The notes beneath the pieces were generated by a model. It saw only the letters and a program-made list of their open reading frames with translations, did no database searches and was not told where the DNA came from. Below, in pieces: positions 25,042 to 33,356 of a stretch of 41,996 nt of DNA. Numbering within the stretch: the first letter of the stretch is position 1; each line of letters opens with the position of its first letter. This stretch comes from Acidimicrobiales bacterium (GTDB lineage Bacteria > Actinomycetota > Acidimicrobiia > Acidimicrobiales > AC-9): assembly GCA_036270875.1 (NCBI GenBank), contig DATBBR010000061.1, positions 1 through 41,996 on the forward strand, given 5' to 3'. Made by a program: the position numbers and the translations under genes.

Positions 25042-25923
25042 TCATGCTCGGGGGTGGGTCTTCTCGTAGACGGTGACCAGGTGATCCTTGCTGACGTGGG
25101 TGTACACCTGGGTGGTCTGCAGGCTGGCGTGGCCGAGCAGCTCCTGGACCACCCGAAGATCGGCGCCCCCGTCGAGCAGATGGGTGGCGAAGCTGTGCCG
25201 GAGGGCGTGGGGGTGGGTCGGAATCCTCGAACGACGGTCGAGGATGCGCCGGACGTCCCGCGGTCCCAGCCGGTTCCCCCTGGCGTTCAGGAAGATGGCA
25301 CCGGCGGGAGAGCTCGGGCGGACCAACGACTCCCGGCCCTCGGCCAACCATGCCCGGAGGGCTTCGACGCAGGCGGCGTGCATGGGCACCCGCCGCTGCT
25401 TGGACCCCTTTCCCCAGACCACGACGATGCCCGAGGACAGATCGACGTCGCCGAGGTCGAGGCCCGTCAGCTCTGAGACCCGAAGCCCGCTGCCGTAGAG
25501 AAGCTCGAGCACGGCGTCGTCACGACGTCGCACGGCGTCAGGTACGGCGGCGGCCCGGGCTGCCGGTGTGTCGAGCATGGCCTCGACCTCGGTCCGGGTG
25601 AGCACCCGCGGGAGCCGGTCCTCACCCGCGGGCGCTGACAGCCGCCGGGCGGGATCCGACGGCAACGCGCCGCTCCGCCGGAGCCAGCCGAAATAGCGAC
25701 GGAGGGCGGCGGCCTTGCGGGCGATGGTGTTGCGGGCGTACCCGCGGGTGGCGAGGTAGGCGAGGTACCGCCGCAGGAGGAGCCGATCGATCGCGTCCGG
25801 CCCGTGAAGGTCCCCCCGCTCGGCCCAGGCCACGAACGCCGCCACGTCCCGGCCATAGGCCTCGACCGTGCCAGGAGCGGCTCCGGTGAGAGAACGTGAG
25901 AACGAGTCGAGCTGCCAGGGCAC
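25042..25923 (-). CDS. xerC: Tyrosine recombinase XerC/XerD
   Basis: Site-specific recombinase that resolves chromosome dimers at dif, 293 residues. The N-terminal SAM-like core-binding domain is at about 1-90. The catalytic residues are all present: R148 (GSGLRVSEL), K172 (GKGSKQR), H239 and R242 (HALRH), H265 (LLGHASL) and Y274 (VYTHV). Length and position upstream of rpsB match the housekeeping Xer gene of Actinobacteria rather than a phage integrase; no att site or mobile gene is near. GTG 25923 has no clear ribosome-binding site. Confidence 0.93.
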   Translation of the reverse strand: MPWQLDSFSRSLTGAAPGTVEAYGRDVAAFVAWAERGDLHGPDAIDRLLLRRYLAYLATRGYARNTIARKAAALRRYFGWLRRSGALPSDPARRLSAPAGEDRLPRVLTRTEVEAMLDTPAARAAAVPDAVRRRDDAVLELLYGSGLRVSELTGLDLGDVDLSSGIVVVWGKGSKQRRVPMHAACVEALRAWLAEGRESLVRPSSPAGAIFLNARGNRLGPRDVRRILDRRSRIPTHPHALRHSFATHLLDGGADLRVVQELLGHASLQTTQVYTHVSKDHLVTVYEKTHPRA

Positions 25924-26009
25924 CGATCAACGACGGTAGTGGTGACCCGCCGCCGCGCCGCGGATGCTGTCTCGGGCCGCGCGCCGTCCTGACGCGGCCC
26001 GTAGGCCCG

Positions 26010-26537
26010 CTAACCCTTGTCCCTGACGACCTGGCCGCTGTCTCGCAACCACCGCTCGAGGATCCGGGCCTCTTCACCGAGGTGCTGGCGCATCCCGACG
26101 ATGATCGCCCGCTCGACGAGTCCACCCACGACGGGGTATCGGACCCGGAGATCGCCCCCCATCAGCTGGCGGGTGGCCTGCTCGCCATCCGGCTCGAACC
26201 GGTACCAACCCTCACACTGCAGACGATCCGCGTAATGATCGGGCACGATCTCGAAGTCGATGCGGTGCGCGCCCCGATCGAACGTCGAATGGTCGACCCA
26301 CGTCAGACGATCGGGATCGAGCACGGCTCGGGCCGGTCCCGAAAGGTTCCCCGCAAAGGCGTACTGGACGCGGAGGTGGACGAGGTTGCCGTCAGGGCCT
26401 TCCACGCGCTGCTCCAGGACCTCCGGGGGGCGAATGGCGGAGAGCTCTCCGAGCGCAGCGTAGAACCCGGGGTCGAGGAAGGCGGCCTCCACCGCGTCGC
26501 GGGGCGCGGCGATCGACTGCTCGAGGGAGAAGCGCAC
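26010..26537 (-). CDS. DUF2505-like START/SRPBCC-fold protein
   Basis: Predicted soluble protein of 175 residues. The opening VRFSLEQSIAAPRDAVEAAFLDPGFYAALGEL is typical of SRPBCC helix-grip proteins that hold a hydrophobic ligand. Alternating beta strands (HLRVQYAFAG, RIDFEIVPDHY, CEGWYRFEPDG) and a long C-terminal helix (LVERAIIVGMRQHLGEEARILERWL) complete the fold. GTG 26537 is chosen because it stands just before the first strand; upstream sequence does not look coding. TAGGTT lies 7 nt ahead and no ribosome-binding site is seen, so it may be leaderless. The ligand is unknown. Confidence 0.75.
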   Translation of the reverse strand: MRFSLEQSIAAPRDAVEAAFLDPGFYAALGELSAIRPPEVLEQRVEGPDGNLVHLRVQYAFAGNLSGPARAVLDPDRLTWVDHSTFDRGAHRIDFEIVPDHYADRLQCEGWYRFEPDGEQATRQLMGGDLRVRYPVVGGLVERAIIVGMRQHLGEEARILERWLRDSGQVVRDKG

Positions 26538-26708
26538 GTAACAAAACCTAAACGCCCGAGCGCATGAGAGCCGCAGGTGTGGGTATGGATGCTGTCGAAC
26601 CATCAGAGCCATATGGGTGTACGGTTGGCCACACGGACGGCGCCTACGGGTGATGGACCTGCCCGGCCAGCCTGGCGACCTGGCTCCTCGCATTCGGAAG
26701 AACATTCC

Positions 26709-27389
26709 TTGCCTCTCGCTGCGAACACCATTCACCTCCCTGCACCTCGAGCCTTCCTTCGGCACGCGTTGCCGAGCTTGGTGGAGAGCACCGTCGGTCC
26801 GGTGGTGCTGTTCTACGTGATGCTCTCGCTCCTCGGCCTGCGTGGCGCCCTGCTCGCCACGGTGGGCTTCTCTTATGTGGCGGTGGCTCGCCGCGTGGTG
26901 ACGGGCCGGCCAGTACCGGGGATGCTGGTGCTGGCCTGTGCGCTGCTCACCGTGCGCACGGCGCTGGCCATGGCCACCGGCAGCGCCTTCGTCTACTTCC
27001 TCCAGCCGACCCTGGGGACGTTCCTCGTCGCCGGCGCCTTCCTCGTCTCGGTCCCGGCGGGACGCCCGCTGGCTGAGCGCCTGGCCCAGGACTTCTGTCC
27101 GCTCGACCCCGCATTGCTGCGCCAGCCCTTCGTCCGCAAGTTCTTCCTGCGGGTGTCGCTCCTGTGGACGTTCGTCTTCCTCAGCAACGCCAGCCTCACG
27201 CTCTGGCTGCTGCTCACGTACTCGGTGAAGTCATTCGTCCTGCTGAAGACGGCAGCCTCCCTCTTCGCCATCGGGTCGGCCATCGTGGTGTCGGCCATGT
27301 GGTTCCGGCGGGCGCTGCACGGCGAGGGGTTCAGCCTCCACTGGTCGTCGCGGGCCAAGCCGGCGACGGTGACCCAGCAGCCCTCCTGA
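26709..27389 (+). CDS. Small multi-pass membrane protein (VC0807-like)
   Basis: About 226 residues with five or six predicted membrane helices (for example VGPVVLFYVMLSLLGLRGALL and WTFVFLSNASLTLWLLLTY). The segment between helices, with an Arg-rich stretch and a FLQPTLGTFLVAGAFL helix, resembles the family of inner-membrane proteins related to intracellular septation protein A; the function is unknown. The start is uncertain: TTG 26709 has GGAAG upstream, whereas ATG 26613 would add a hydrophilic, non-conserved tail. It faces the DUF2505-like gene head-to-head across about 170 bp, where no further gene is seen, only weak -10-like words. Confidence 0.65.
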   Translation: MPLAANTIHLPAPRAFLRHALPSLVESTVGPVVLFYVMLSLLGLRGALLATVGFSYVAVARRVVTGRPVPGMLVLACALLTVRTALAMATGSAFVYFLQPTLGTFLVAGAFLVSVPAGRPLAERLAQDFCPLDPALLRQPFVRKFFLRVSLLWTFVFLSNASLTLWLLLTYSVKSFVLLKTAASLFAIGSAIVVSAMWFRRALHGEGFSLHWSSRAKPATVTQQPS

Positions 27390-27442
27390 GCCTGCGGCCG
27401 GGCGGCTTGTTTGTCGCCGCCAAGGTCGGGAATGCTGACGGG

Positions 27443-28063
27443 GTGCATCGGGACGACTCCCCCCCGTGGTCCGTGCTGGCCGCGGCCTTCCTCGCCGGGT
27501 CGATCCCGTTCTCGAATCTGGCCGCCCGACGGCTCCGGGGCGTCGACCTGCGCACGACGGGTTCGGGCACTGTCTCGGGCACCTCGCTCTACCGCGTGGC
27601 CGGCTTCGGCCCGCTCGCCGTGGTCGGTTGCCTCGAGCTGGCCAAGGGCGCCCTCGGGCCGATCCTGGCCGGGCGACGCCGGCCCGAGTTGGGCGCCGGG
27701 GCTGCCGGGCTCGGCGTGGTGGGCCACAACTGGTCGCCCTTCCTGGCCGGCGCCGGCGGACGGGGCATCTCCCCGGCGCTGGGCGGCCTCCTGGTGCTGG
27801 CGCCCGAGGGCACGGCCGTGCTGGCGGTCGGGCTGGCGGGCGGTAGGCTCAGCGGCCACACGGCGCTGGGAAGTTTCCTGGCGATGCTGGGGCTGGCCCC
27901 GGCGTTGGCCGCGACTCGGGGTCGGAGGGGAGCCTGGACTGGTGCAGCGATAGTCGTCCCACTCCTGGCCAAGCGCCTCCTCGGCAACGGGCCGCCGGAG
28001 GGCCGTTCGCGACTGGATACGTACCTCTGTCGCCTGGTTCTTGACCGGGACGTACTGAGGTGA
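27443..28063 (+). CDS. Diverged PlsY-like acyltransferase, membrane protein
   Basis: Polytopic membrane protein of about 206 residues, the usual PlsY size. It has the PlsY framework: an opening AGSIPFSNLAARRLRGVDLR, a first loop TGSGTVSGTS where canonical PlsY has GSGN(x)GATN, LAKGA, and a second loop GHNWSPFLAGAGGRGISPALG where PlsY has GHxxPxFxxFxGGKGVAT. PlsY moves acyl groups from acyl-phosphate to glycerol-3-phosphate. The changed Asn residues and the loss of Lys in the GGKG loop make activity uncertain. GTG 27443 is chosen just before the first helix. The gene is followed by a DegV protein, which fits lipid metabolism. Confidence 0.7.
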   Translation: MHRDDSPPWSVLAAAFLAGSIPFSNLAARRLRGVDLRTTGSGTVSGTSLYRVAGFGPLAVVGCLELAKGALGPILAGRRRPELGAGAAGLGVVGHNWSPFLAGAGGRGISPALGGLLVLAPEGTAVLAVGLAGGRLSGHTALGSFLAMLGLAPALAATRGRRGAWTGAAIVVPLLAKRLLGNGPPEGRSRLDTYLCRLVLDRDVLR

Positions 28064-28123
28064 TCTCCTAGCCGCTCACATGCCAGCGCCCCCGTCCGCG
28101 CTCATCGCACGAACCGAGAGGTC

Positions 28124-28945
28124 ATGGCCGTAGCCGTCATCACCGACAGTGCCGCTTCCCTTGACAAGGGCCTGACCGAGCGGCTCGACATCACCGTGGT
28201 GCCGATGCGGTTGACCATCGGGGGCACGACGTACTCGGACGATCAGGTCACTCTCGAGGAGGTCGTGCGCCGGATCGACGAGGGTGTCCACACCGCCGGA
28301 CCGGCCCCGGGAGCATTCGGCGAGGCCATCGAGGCGCGCCAGTCAGGGGACGGCGTGGTGGTGCTCACAGTCTCCGAGCGCATGAGCAGCACCCACAAGG
28401 CCGCCCTGCTCGCGGCCGAGTCCTTGGACGGGCAGGTGCAGGTCGTCGACACCTCCACGGCCGCCGGGGCCGAGGGCCTGGTCGTGCTGGCGGCGGCGGA
28501 GGCCGCCCAGAACGGCGCCCCCCTCGACGAGGTGGTGGCCAGAGCCCGCCTCGTGAGCAGCCGGGTCCGCCTCGTCGCCGCCGTGGACACGCTCAAGTAC
28601 CTGGTTCGCAGCGGTCGCCTCCCCGACATCGCAGGGAGAGCCGGCACCTATCTCGGCCTGCGCCCCCTCTTCGAGTTCCACCAGGGCGGCATCCGCCCCC
28701 TGCGCCCCTCGCTCAGCCGCGACGCCGCTCTCGAGCAGCTCTTGAGCCACTGGCGGCGATCCAAGGTCCGAGGTGCGCCGCTGCACGTCGCCGCCCTCCA
28801 TGCCGCCGACCCCGAGTCCGCCCAGCGCATGATCGACGTGGTGCGCTCCGAGGTGGAGCCGGCGACGGCCTTCGTCGCTTCCTTCGGGCCCGTGATGATC
28901 GTCCACACCGGCCCGCTCACCGGATTGGCGTGGTGGTGGGGATAG
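28124..28945 (+). CDS. DegV family fatty-acid-binding protein
   Basis: 273 residues with both DegV lobes: AVAVITDSAASLDKGLTERLDITVVPM, the fatty-acid head-group contact region (LTVSERMSSTHKAALLAAE) and SGRLPDIAGRAGTYLGLRPLFEF. In Firmicutes such FakB proteins present fatty acids to the kinase FakA, giving the acyl-phosphate substrate of PlsX/PlsY. A plsY-like gene directly upstream on the same strand (60 bp) supports a link. No fakA is in the window. The C-terminal half is complete. Convergent with the next hydrolase, 25 bp away. Confidence 0.9.
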   Translation: MAVAVITDSAASLDKGLTERLDITVVPMRLTIGGTTYSDDQVTLEEVVRRIDEGVHTAGPAPGAFGEAIEARQSGDGVVVLTVSERMSSTHKAALLAAESLDGQVQVVDTSTAAGAEGLVVLAAAEAAQNGAPLDEVVARARLVSSRVRLVAAVDTLKYLVRSGRLPDIAGRAGTYLGLRPLFEFHQGGIRPLRPSLSRDAALEQLLSHWRRSKVRGAPLHVAALHAADPESAQRMIDVVRSEVEPATAFVASFGPVMIVHTGPLTGLAWWWG

Positions 28946-28970
28946 CCGGCGCCGACCCTCCTCGCCAGCG

Positions 28971-29888
28971 CTAGCCGTTGGCGGCGGGAACCTCGCCGCT
29001 CGGGACGTCCATCACCCAGTCGATCGCCTCGACCACGGCCCCGCGCGCCGCGTCGTCGATCCCGTGCCCCATGCGGGCGACGACATCGAGGCGGCGCGGC
29101 TCTGCGGCCCCGTCGAACAACAGTCGCGCCTCGGCCGCCCGGATCAGACGATCGCGGCGGCCGTGGACCAGCGCCACCGGCACGCCCATATGACTGATGG
29201 CCGACAGCGGAGGGTCGGGAAGCACCCATCCGGTGTTGATGCGCACGCCGAGGCGGTGGAGCATGACCCAGCGCCCGAGCTTGGTCCTCGTCAGGGCGAC
29301 GATGGCGAGCCCCACGAGGCTGGGCGACATCCGCCAGCGAGCCGGCGCGCTGACTGCGACGATCCCGGCGATCGGGGTCCCGCCCCCGCCTACCGGCGGC
29401 GACGCCGGCGACACCGGTGAGGCTGCCAGCGAGGCCGCCGGCGCTGGCCGGGCCTCATCGGCCATCGAGGCCACGTGGCAGAAGACGGCGATGGCGCCCA
29501 TGGAGACGCCCACGAGCACCACCGGCTGGCCCCCCTCGGCGGCCAGGGCCGCGGCCGCAGCCACGTCCAGGCGCTCCTCGCCGCCCACGGTGCAGTTGCC
29601 CTCTGACGCGCCGTGGCCGCGCGCGTCGTAGGTCAGCACGTCGAAGCCGGCCCCATGGAGATCGGATGCGAGCGCCCGAATCCCGCCGTCCTCCTTGGAC
29701 GCGCCGAAACCGTGCACCAGGACCACCGCTGCCCGCGCCCGCTCCGGGCGTCGCCACCAGCGGGCACTCAGGTGCAAGCCGTCGGCCGTCAGGAGCACAG
29801 CATCCTCGACCGAGCCGTCCAAGCGGATCGGCTCCAGCTCCGGCCTGATCAGCACGAGGCTACGCAGCGACGCTACCCGCTCGGACAC
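28971..29888 (-). CDS. Alpha/beta hydrolase
   Basis: Predicted serine hydrolase of about 305 residues with no signal peptide. VVLVHGFGASKED carries the oxyanion region, GVSMG the nucleophile Ser, ALVHGRRDRLI the likely acid and ARMGHGIDD the catalytic His. A low-complexity Pro/Ser/Gly insert lies after the nucleophile helix. GTG 29888 is chosen; TACTCT ends 6 nt ahead with no good ribosome-binding site, so leaderless expression is possible. A TTG at 29954 that overlaps the MFS stop would add 22 non-conserved residues. The substrate is unknown. Confidence 0.82.
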   Translation of the reverse strand: MSERVASLRSLVLIRPELEPIRLDGSVEDAVLLTADGLHLSARWWRRPERARAAVVLVHGFGASKEDGGIRALASDLHGAGFDVLTYDARGHGASEGNCTVGGEERLDVAAAAALAAEGGQPVVLVGVSMGAIAVFCHVASMADEARPAPAASLAASPVSPASPPVGGGGTPIAGIVAVSAPARWRMSPSLVGLAIVALTRTKLGRWVMLHRLGVRINTGWVLPDPPLSAISHMGVPVALVHGRRDRLIRAAEARLLFDGAAEPRRLDVVARMGHGIDDAARGAVVEAIDWVMDVPSGEVPAANG

Positions 29889-29950
29889 GGCGCAAGAGTA
29901 TCCCTGACGACAACGCACCGTTCGGCAGACCGAGGAGTTCTCTCCGTTGC

Positions 29951-31339
29951 TCAACCGCCGGGCGGCCGACGTGGCAACACGAACGGGCCCGGTTCGGAAC
30001 GACCGTCGTCGGAGAGCGCTCGGGTGGGCCCGGGACCAGCGAGCGGATAATCCGGCAGGGACACGACAACGCCGGCGACGTCATCCCTAGGACCGATGGC
30101 GACGGGCTGCCGTCGCAACTTGAGCCAGGTGACAATGGCCGAGGCGACAACGAACAGGCCCGAGCACATCAGCACCACCCGGGCGGGAGGCAGCATGCCG
30201 AGGACGGGCCACCGCACCCCCTCGAGCTGATCGGCGGCCAACCCGGCACCGAGGGCAGCGAGGGTGAGACCCACTCGTATGACCACGTGGAAGGCGGCGA
30301 AGGCGAGGACCCGCTCCTCGCCGTCGAGGCGCTCCTGGAGCAGGCTCATTGCGCCGGCCAGGCAGGCCGCCGTGAACGCGCCGAAGGCCGTAGCGCCGAG
30401 ATAGGTGAGCGGAACGCCCGGGGACAGGCTCATCCCGGCGATGACGACTCCCTGACCGGCGACGCACCAGAGCACCCCCGTCATGCCGTGGAAACGCAGT
30501 CGGCCAAGCACCACCAGGCCGATGGCCGCACCCACGCCGAACAGGGCGACGAGCACACCGAACTGGATGTCGGTCGCGTGCAGCACGCCCCGCACGAAGA
30601 CGATCCCGAGAGAGAAGAGGGCCCCGATGCCCAAGGAGACGGACAGGGCGGCCGGCGCCACCGCCCGCACGAGGGGGATGCGAAAGGCCGAGAGGAACCC
30701 GCTCGGGTGCTCGCCCTGGTGCGGTGGAACGGCACGGGCCGGTGCCGCGGCGAGTCCCCGGATCCGGCTCAGCATGGCGAACGAGACCACGTAGGTAGCT
30801 GCGTCCACCCAGAACGTCGGCGCCACCCCTCGGGGCGAGGACGTGCTCACGCTGCCGGCCGCCAGCAACGACACGAGGGCAAACGCGGCTGCACCGAGCG
30901 GGATCGTCCCGTAGGACGACCCGAGGATCAGGCCATTGGCCTTGGGCAGGTCCTCGTCCGCGACGAGGTCCGGGATCGACGCATCCCGCGCCGGCAGGAA
31001 CACCAGGCTGGCCGCCTCCACCACGAAGGCCCAGAGGTAGATCCACCACAGAGCGTGGACGAAGGGCACCAGTGCGATCGCACCCGCCCGCAGCGCGTCC
31101 ATGGCGAGCATGGTGTTGCGGCGGTTCCACCGGCGCACGATCCGAGCGGCGAGCGGGCCTGCGATCGCCGCCGGCGCCAGGCGCAGGACGAGGATGCCGG
31201 CGACGGCGGCCGAGTCGCCCGTGAGCGCGAGGGCCAAGGCCATGAAGGCGATCGTGGCCATCCAGTCGCCCAGGGACGACACGCCCTGGCCAATGAGGAG
31301 CGTGCGAAAGCCGCCGCGCTTCAGCAGCCCCCCTCTCAT
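29951..31339 (-). CDS. MFS transporter, 12 transmembrane helices
   Basis: Major facilitator protein of 462 residues, of the drug/siderophore exporter-like group. The opening RGGFRTLLIGQGVSSLGDWMATIAFMALALALTG is typical for this group. The loop between helices 2 and 3 carries RRWNRRNTMLAMD, and DASIPDLVADEDLPKANGLI is the central conserved segment. A hydrophilic tail of about 50 residues ends the protein. ATG 31339 is chosen over GTG 31384. It may be transcribed with the downstream hydrolase. Substrate unknown. Confidence 0.85.
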   Translation of the reverse strand: MRGGLLKRGGFRTLLIGQGVSSLGDWMATIAFMALALALTGDSAAVAGILVLRLAPAAIAGPLAARIVRRWNRRNTMLAMDALRAGAIALVPFVHALWWIYLWAFVVEAASLVFLPARDASIPDLVADEDLPKANGLILGSSYGTIPLGAAAFALVSLLAAGSVSTSSPRGVAPTFWVDAATYVVSFAMLSRIRGLAAAPARAVPPHQGEHPSGFLSAFRIPLVRAVAPAALSVSLGIGALFSLGIVFVRGVLHATDIQFGVLVALFGVGAAIGLVVLGRLRFHGMTGVLWCVAGQGVVIAGMSLSPGVPLTYLGATAFGAFTAACLAGAMSLLQERLDGEERVLAFAAFHVVIRVGLTLAALGAGLAADQLEGVRWPVLGMLPPARVVLMCSGLFVVASAIVTWLKLRRQPVAIGPRDDVAGVVVSLPDYPLAGPGPTRALSDDGRSEPGPFVLPRRPPGG

Positions 31340-31425
31340 GCCGGTTGCGACCCCGGACGGGCGGCGAACCGTCCGCGCCCACACGGGGAGCGCCCCTGGA
31401 ATCCGCCACCCCTCTTCATCGGTTG

Positions 31426-31460
31426 TCTAACCATGATGAGCCCCTTGGAGAGAGGTTAGA
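31426..31460. promoter_or_regulatory. Inverted repeat TCTAACC...GGTTAGA between divergent genes
   Basis: Perfect 7-bp arms (31426-31432 and 31454-31460) separated by 21 bp, between the starts of the MFS gene and the membrane hydrolase. The left arm is part of GGTTGTCTAACC, itself partly symmetrical. It could bind a dimeric regulator acting on both genes; inferred. Confidence 0.4.
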
Positions 31461-31538
31461 AGGTGGGTGCAACAGGGCACGCCTGCGGGCCGGGTCGGCC
31501 GGGTCGGTACGCTTGGGCCCTCAGACGGGGAGCTTTCG

Positions 31539-33275
31539 ATGCGACGTGAGGCGCCAGCACAACCTGGTCGTTCTTCTTCACGCTTCCTGTCCCGTTGGCG
31601 GCTTATCGCCCTATGCTCGGGCGCCGGCGCCCTAGAGGCCGCCCTGCTGACCCAGCTCGGCGTGCAGTCGGGCATGGGTCTCGCCCCCCAGGTGAACGCC
31701 CCGGTGCCGTTCGGAGCCTTCCACGACCTTCGGTGGCTGATCGTCTACCACAACTCCTGGCCCGGCTTTCTCGCCGAAGCGGCCGCCGTCCTGTTCGCCC
31801 GGGGCTTGCTCACCGCCCTCACCGTTCGTGAAGCGTGGCCCGACGACATCGCGCGGCCGGCGCCGCGCGTGCTGCTGACCCGGAGCATCGCCTTCACGTT
31901 CCTCGTCGCCCTGTTGTTGATGCCGTGGACGATCCTGCTGTTCGGCCTGGCCGTGGTCTCGGTGTCCTGGCTGTTCTTCGCCGCCGTGCCGACGGTGCTG
32001 CTGCTCGCCTTTCTCGTTCATCACGGGGCCATCACAAGCGGCTGGTGGAGACGGGCGCCGGCGCCGCGGGCGTTGGGCTGGATCGCCCTGACCTTCGCCG
32101 TCCTGACCGTTTCCGCGGGGCTGACGGCGGTGTCCCCGAGGGCGCTGTGGGTCCCGATCGCCGCCCTCACCGGCGTGTTCAACGCCTGGGCGTGGTTCGG
32201 CATGGTGCATGCCGTCACCGGCACGGCGCGCTCGCACCGGTTCCTCCCCCTGGCCCCAGCGGGCCTGGCCGTGCTGCTCGGGGTGGTCGTCGGGGGATCG
32301 GCCATCGGCTTCGCGACCGTCAGCCACCCCGCCAGCTCGCGCGCCGATGCTGCGGCCGCCGGCCCCGACCCGGGCAACCAGGGCGGGCCGGCGCAGGCGA
32401 CGGGCAAGCCCGTGCTGGTGGCCAGCGGATTCTGGAGCAGCTGGAACGGCAAGACCGCTCCCCCGTTCTCGGGGCACTACGACGAACAGCGCTTCTCCTA
32501 CCGGGGCCTTGACGCCGCTGGACGGCCATTGCCCTACCAGTCGGCCGATACCCAACAGCCCTTGCTCCAGCTCGAGCGGCTGATGTCCGATCAGGTCGAC
32601 GCGCTCTACCACCAGACGGGCAAGCCGGTGAGCATCGTCGCGGAGAGCGAGGGCTCGCTGGTGGCCAAGACCTATCTCACCGCCTCCCCGCACGCTCCGG
32701 TCAGCACCTTGATCATGGTCAGCCCCCTGGTGCAGCCGGCACGCGTCTACTACCCACCGTCGGGCGTCGCCGGATGGGGAGTCGTCGGAGGCCTGGGCCT
32801 CCAGGGCCTGAGCGACACGGTGGGAGCGGAGACGACCGTCGACCTTGCGCCCAGCCAACCCTTCCTCCGGTCGATCGTCCAGGACGCGCCGGCCCTGCGC
32901 TCGGTCCTGTCGTGCCCGGTGGCGGGCGTGCGCCAGTACGCCGTGCTGCCGTTGGCGGACGCCGTCGCCTCCGGCAACGCCAAGCCCCTCGGCATCCCCA
33001 CCGCCGTGGTGCCCGCGTTCCACGGCGGGCTTCTGGGTGATCCCAACGCGGACGCGATGATCCAGGACGTGCTCGGCGGCGGCTCGCCCTCCGACTCGAG
33101 CCTGTTGTCCGTGGCCGAGCGCATCATCGGGCCGGCCTCGTCGGCCTGGCAGGTCCCCGAGCTGCCCCTTTCCATCAACAGTGCGTGGTCACAACCGACG
33201 AGTCCCGACTCGGGCGGCGTTCCGAGCTGCTCCAGCATCAGGACCGAGCTCGCCAGCCAGCTGGCCGCCGGCTGA
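31539..33275 (+). CDS. Seven-helix membrane protein with extracytoplasmic alpha/beta hydrolase domain
   Basis: 578 residues. After a basic N-terminus, seven hydrophobic segments lie at about 22-42, 74-95, 114-136, 139-161, 177-198, 204-226 and 237-261. With the N-terminus inside, the remaining 310 residues are outside the membrane. That part looks like a hydrolase: GFWSSWNG could be the oxyanion loop, and VAESEGSLVAK a nucleophile elbow with S370. A later AFHGGLLGD may hold the His. The first outer loop includes FHDLRWLIVYHNSW. ATG 31539 has GGGGAG 6 nt upstream; a GTG at 31467 is the alternative. The family is not recognised and the hydrolase role is inference. A bidirectional terminator follows. 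Confidence 0.72.
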   Translation: MRREAPAQPGRSSSRFLSRWRLIALCSGAGALEAALLTQLGVQSGMGLAPQVNAPVPFGAFHDLRWLIVYHNSWPGFLAEAAAVLFARGLLTALTVREAWPDDIARPAPRVLLTRSIAFTFLVALLLMPWTILLFGLAVVSVSWLFFAAVPTVLLLAFLVHHGAITSGWWRRAPAPRALGWIALTFAVLTVSAGLTAVSPRALWVPIAALTGVFNAWAWFGMVHAVTGTARSHRFLPLAPAGLAVLLGVVVGGSAIGFATVSHPASSRADAAAAGPDPGNQGGPAQATGKPVLVASGFWSSWNGKTAPPFSGHYDEQRFSYRGLDAAGRPLPYQSADTQQPLLQLERLMSDQVDALYHQTGKPVSIVAESEGSLVAKTYLTASPHAPVSTLIMVSPLVQPARVYYPPSGVAGWGVVGGLGLQGLSDTVGAETTVDLAPSQPFLRSIVQDAPALRSVLSCPVAGVRQYAVLPLADAVASGNAKPLGIPTAVVPAFHGGLLGDPNADAMIQDVLGGGSPSDSSLLSVAERIIGPASSAWQVPELPLSINSAWSQPTSPDSGGVPSCSSIRTELASQLAAG

Positions 33276-33290
33276 CGGGACAAGACCACT

Positions 33291-33330
33291 GAAAGTGGGC
33301 ACCGGGGCCCGGCGCGACGGCCCCACTTTC
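33291..33330. terminator. Bidirectional hairpin terminator between convergent genes
   Basis: GAAAGTGGG at 33291-33299 pairs with CCCACTTTC at 33322-33330, with more GC pairing inside. It sits between the stop of the membrane hydrolase (33275) and the stop of the TIGR00725 gene (33357). It has no long T run, but its position between converging genes supports a terminator role. Confidence 0.6.
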
Positions 33331-33356
33331 GACCAAAGGTGAAACACGACTACGCC

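Noticed and set aside
25042-25923. Tyrosine recombinase as a mark of a mobile element
   Set aside because: Length, residues and position upstream of rpsB fit housekeeping Xer; no att repeats, tRNA or phage genes nearby.
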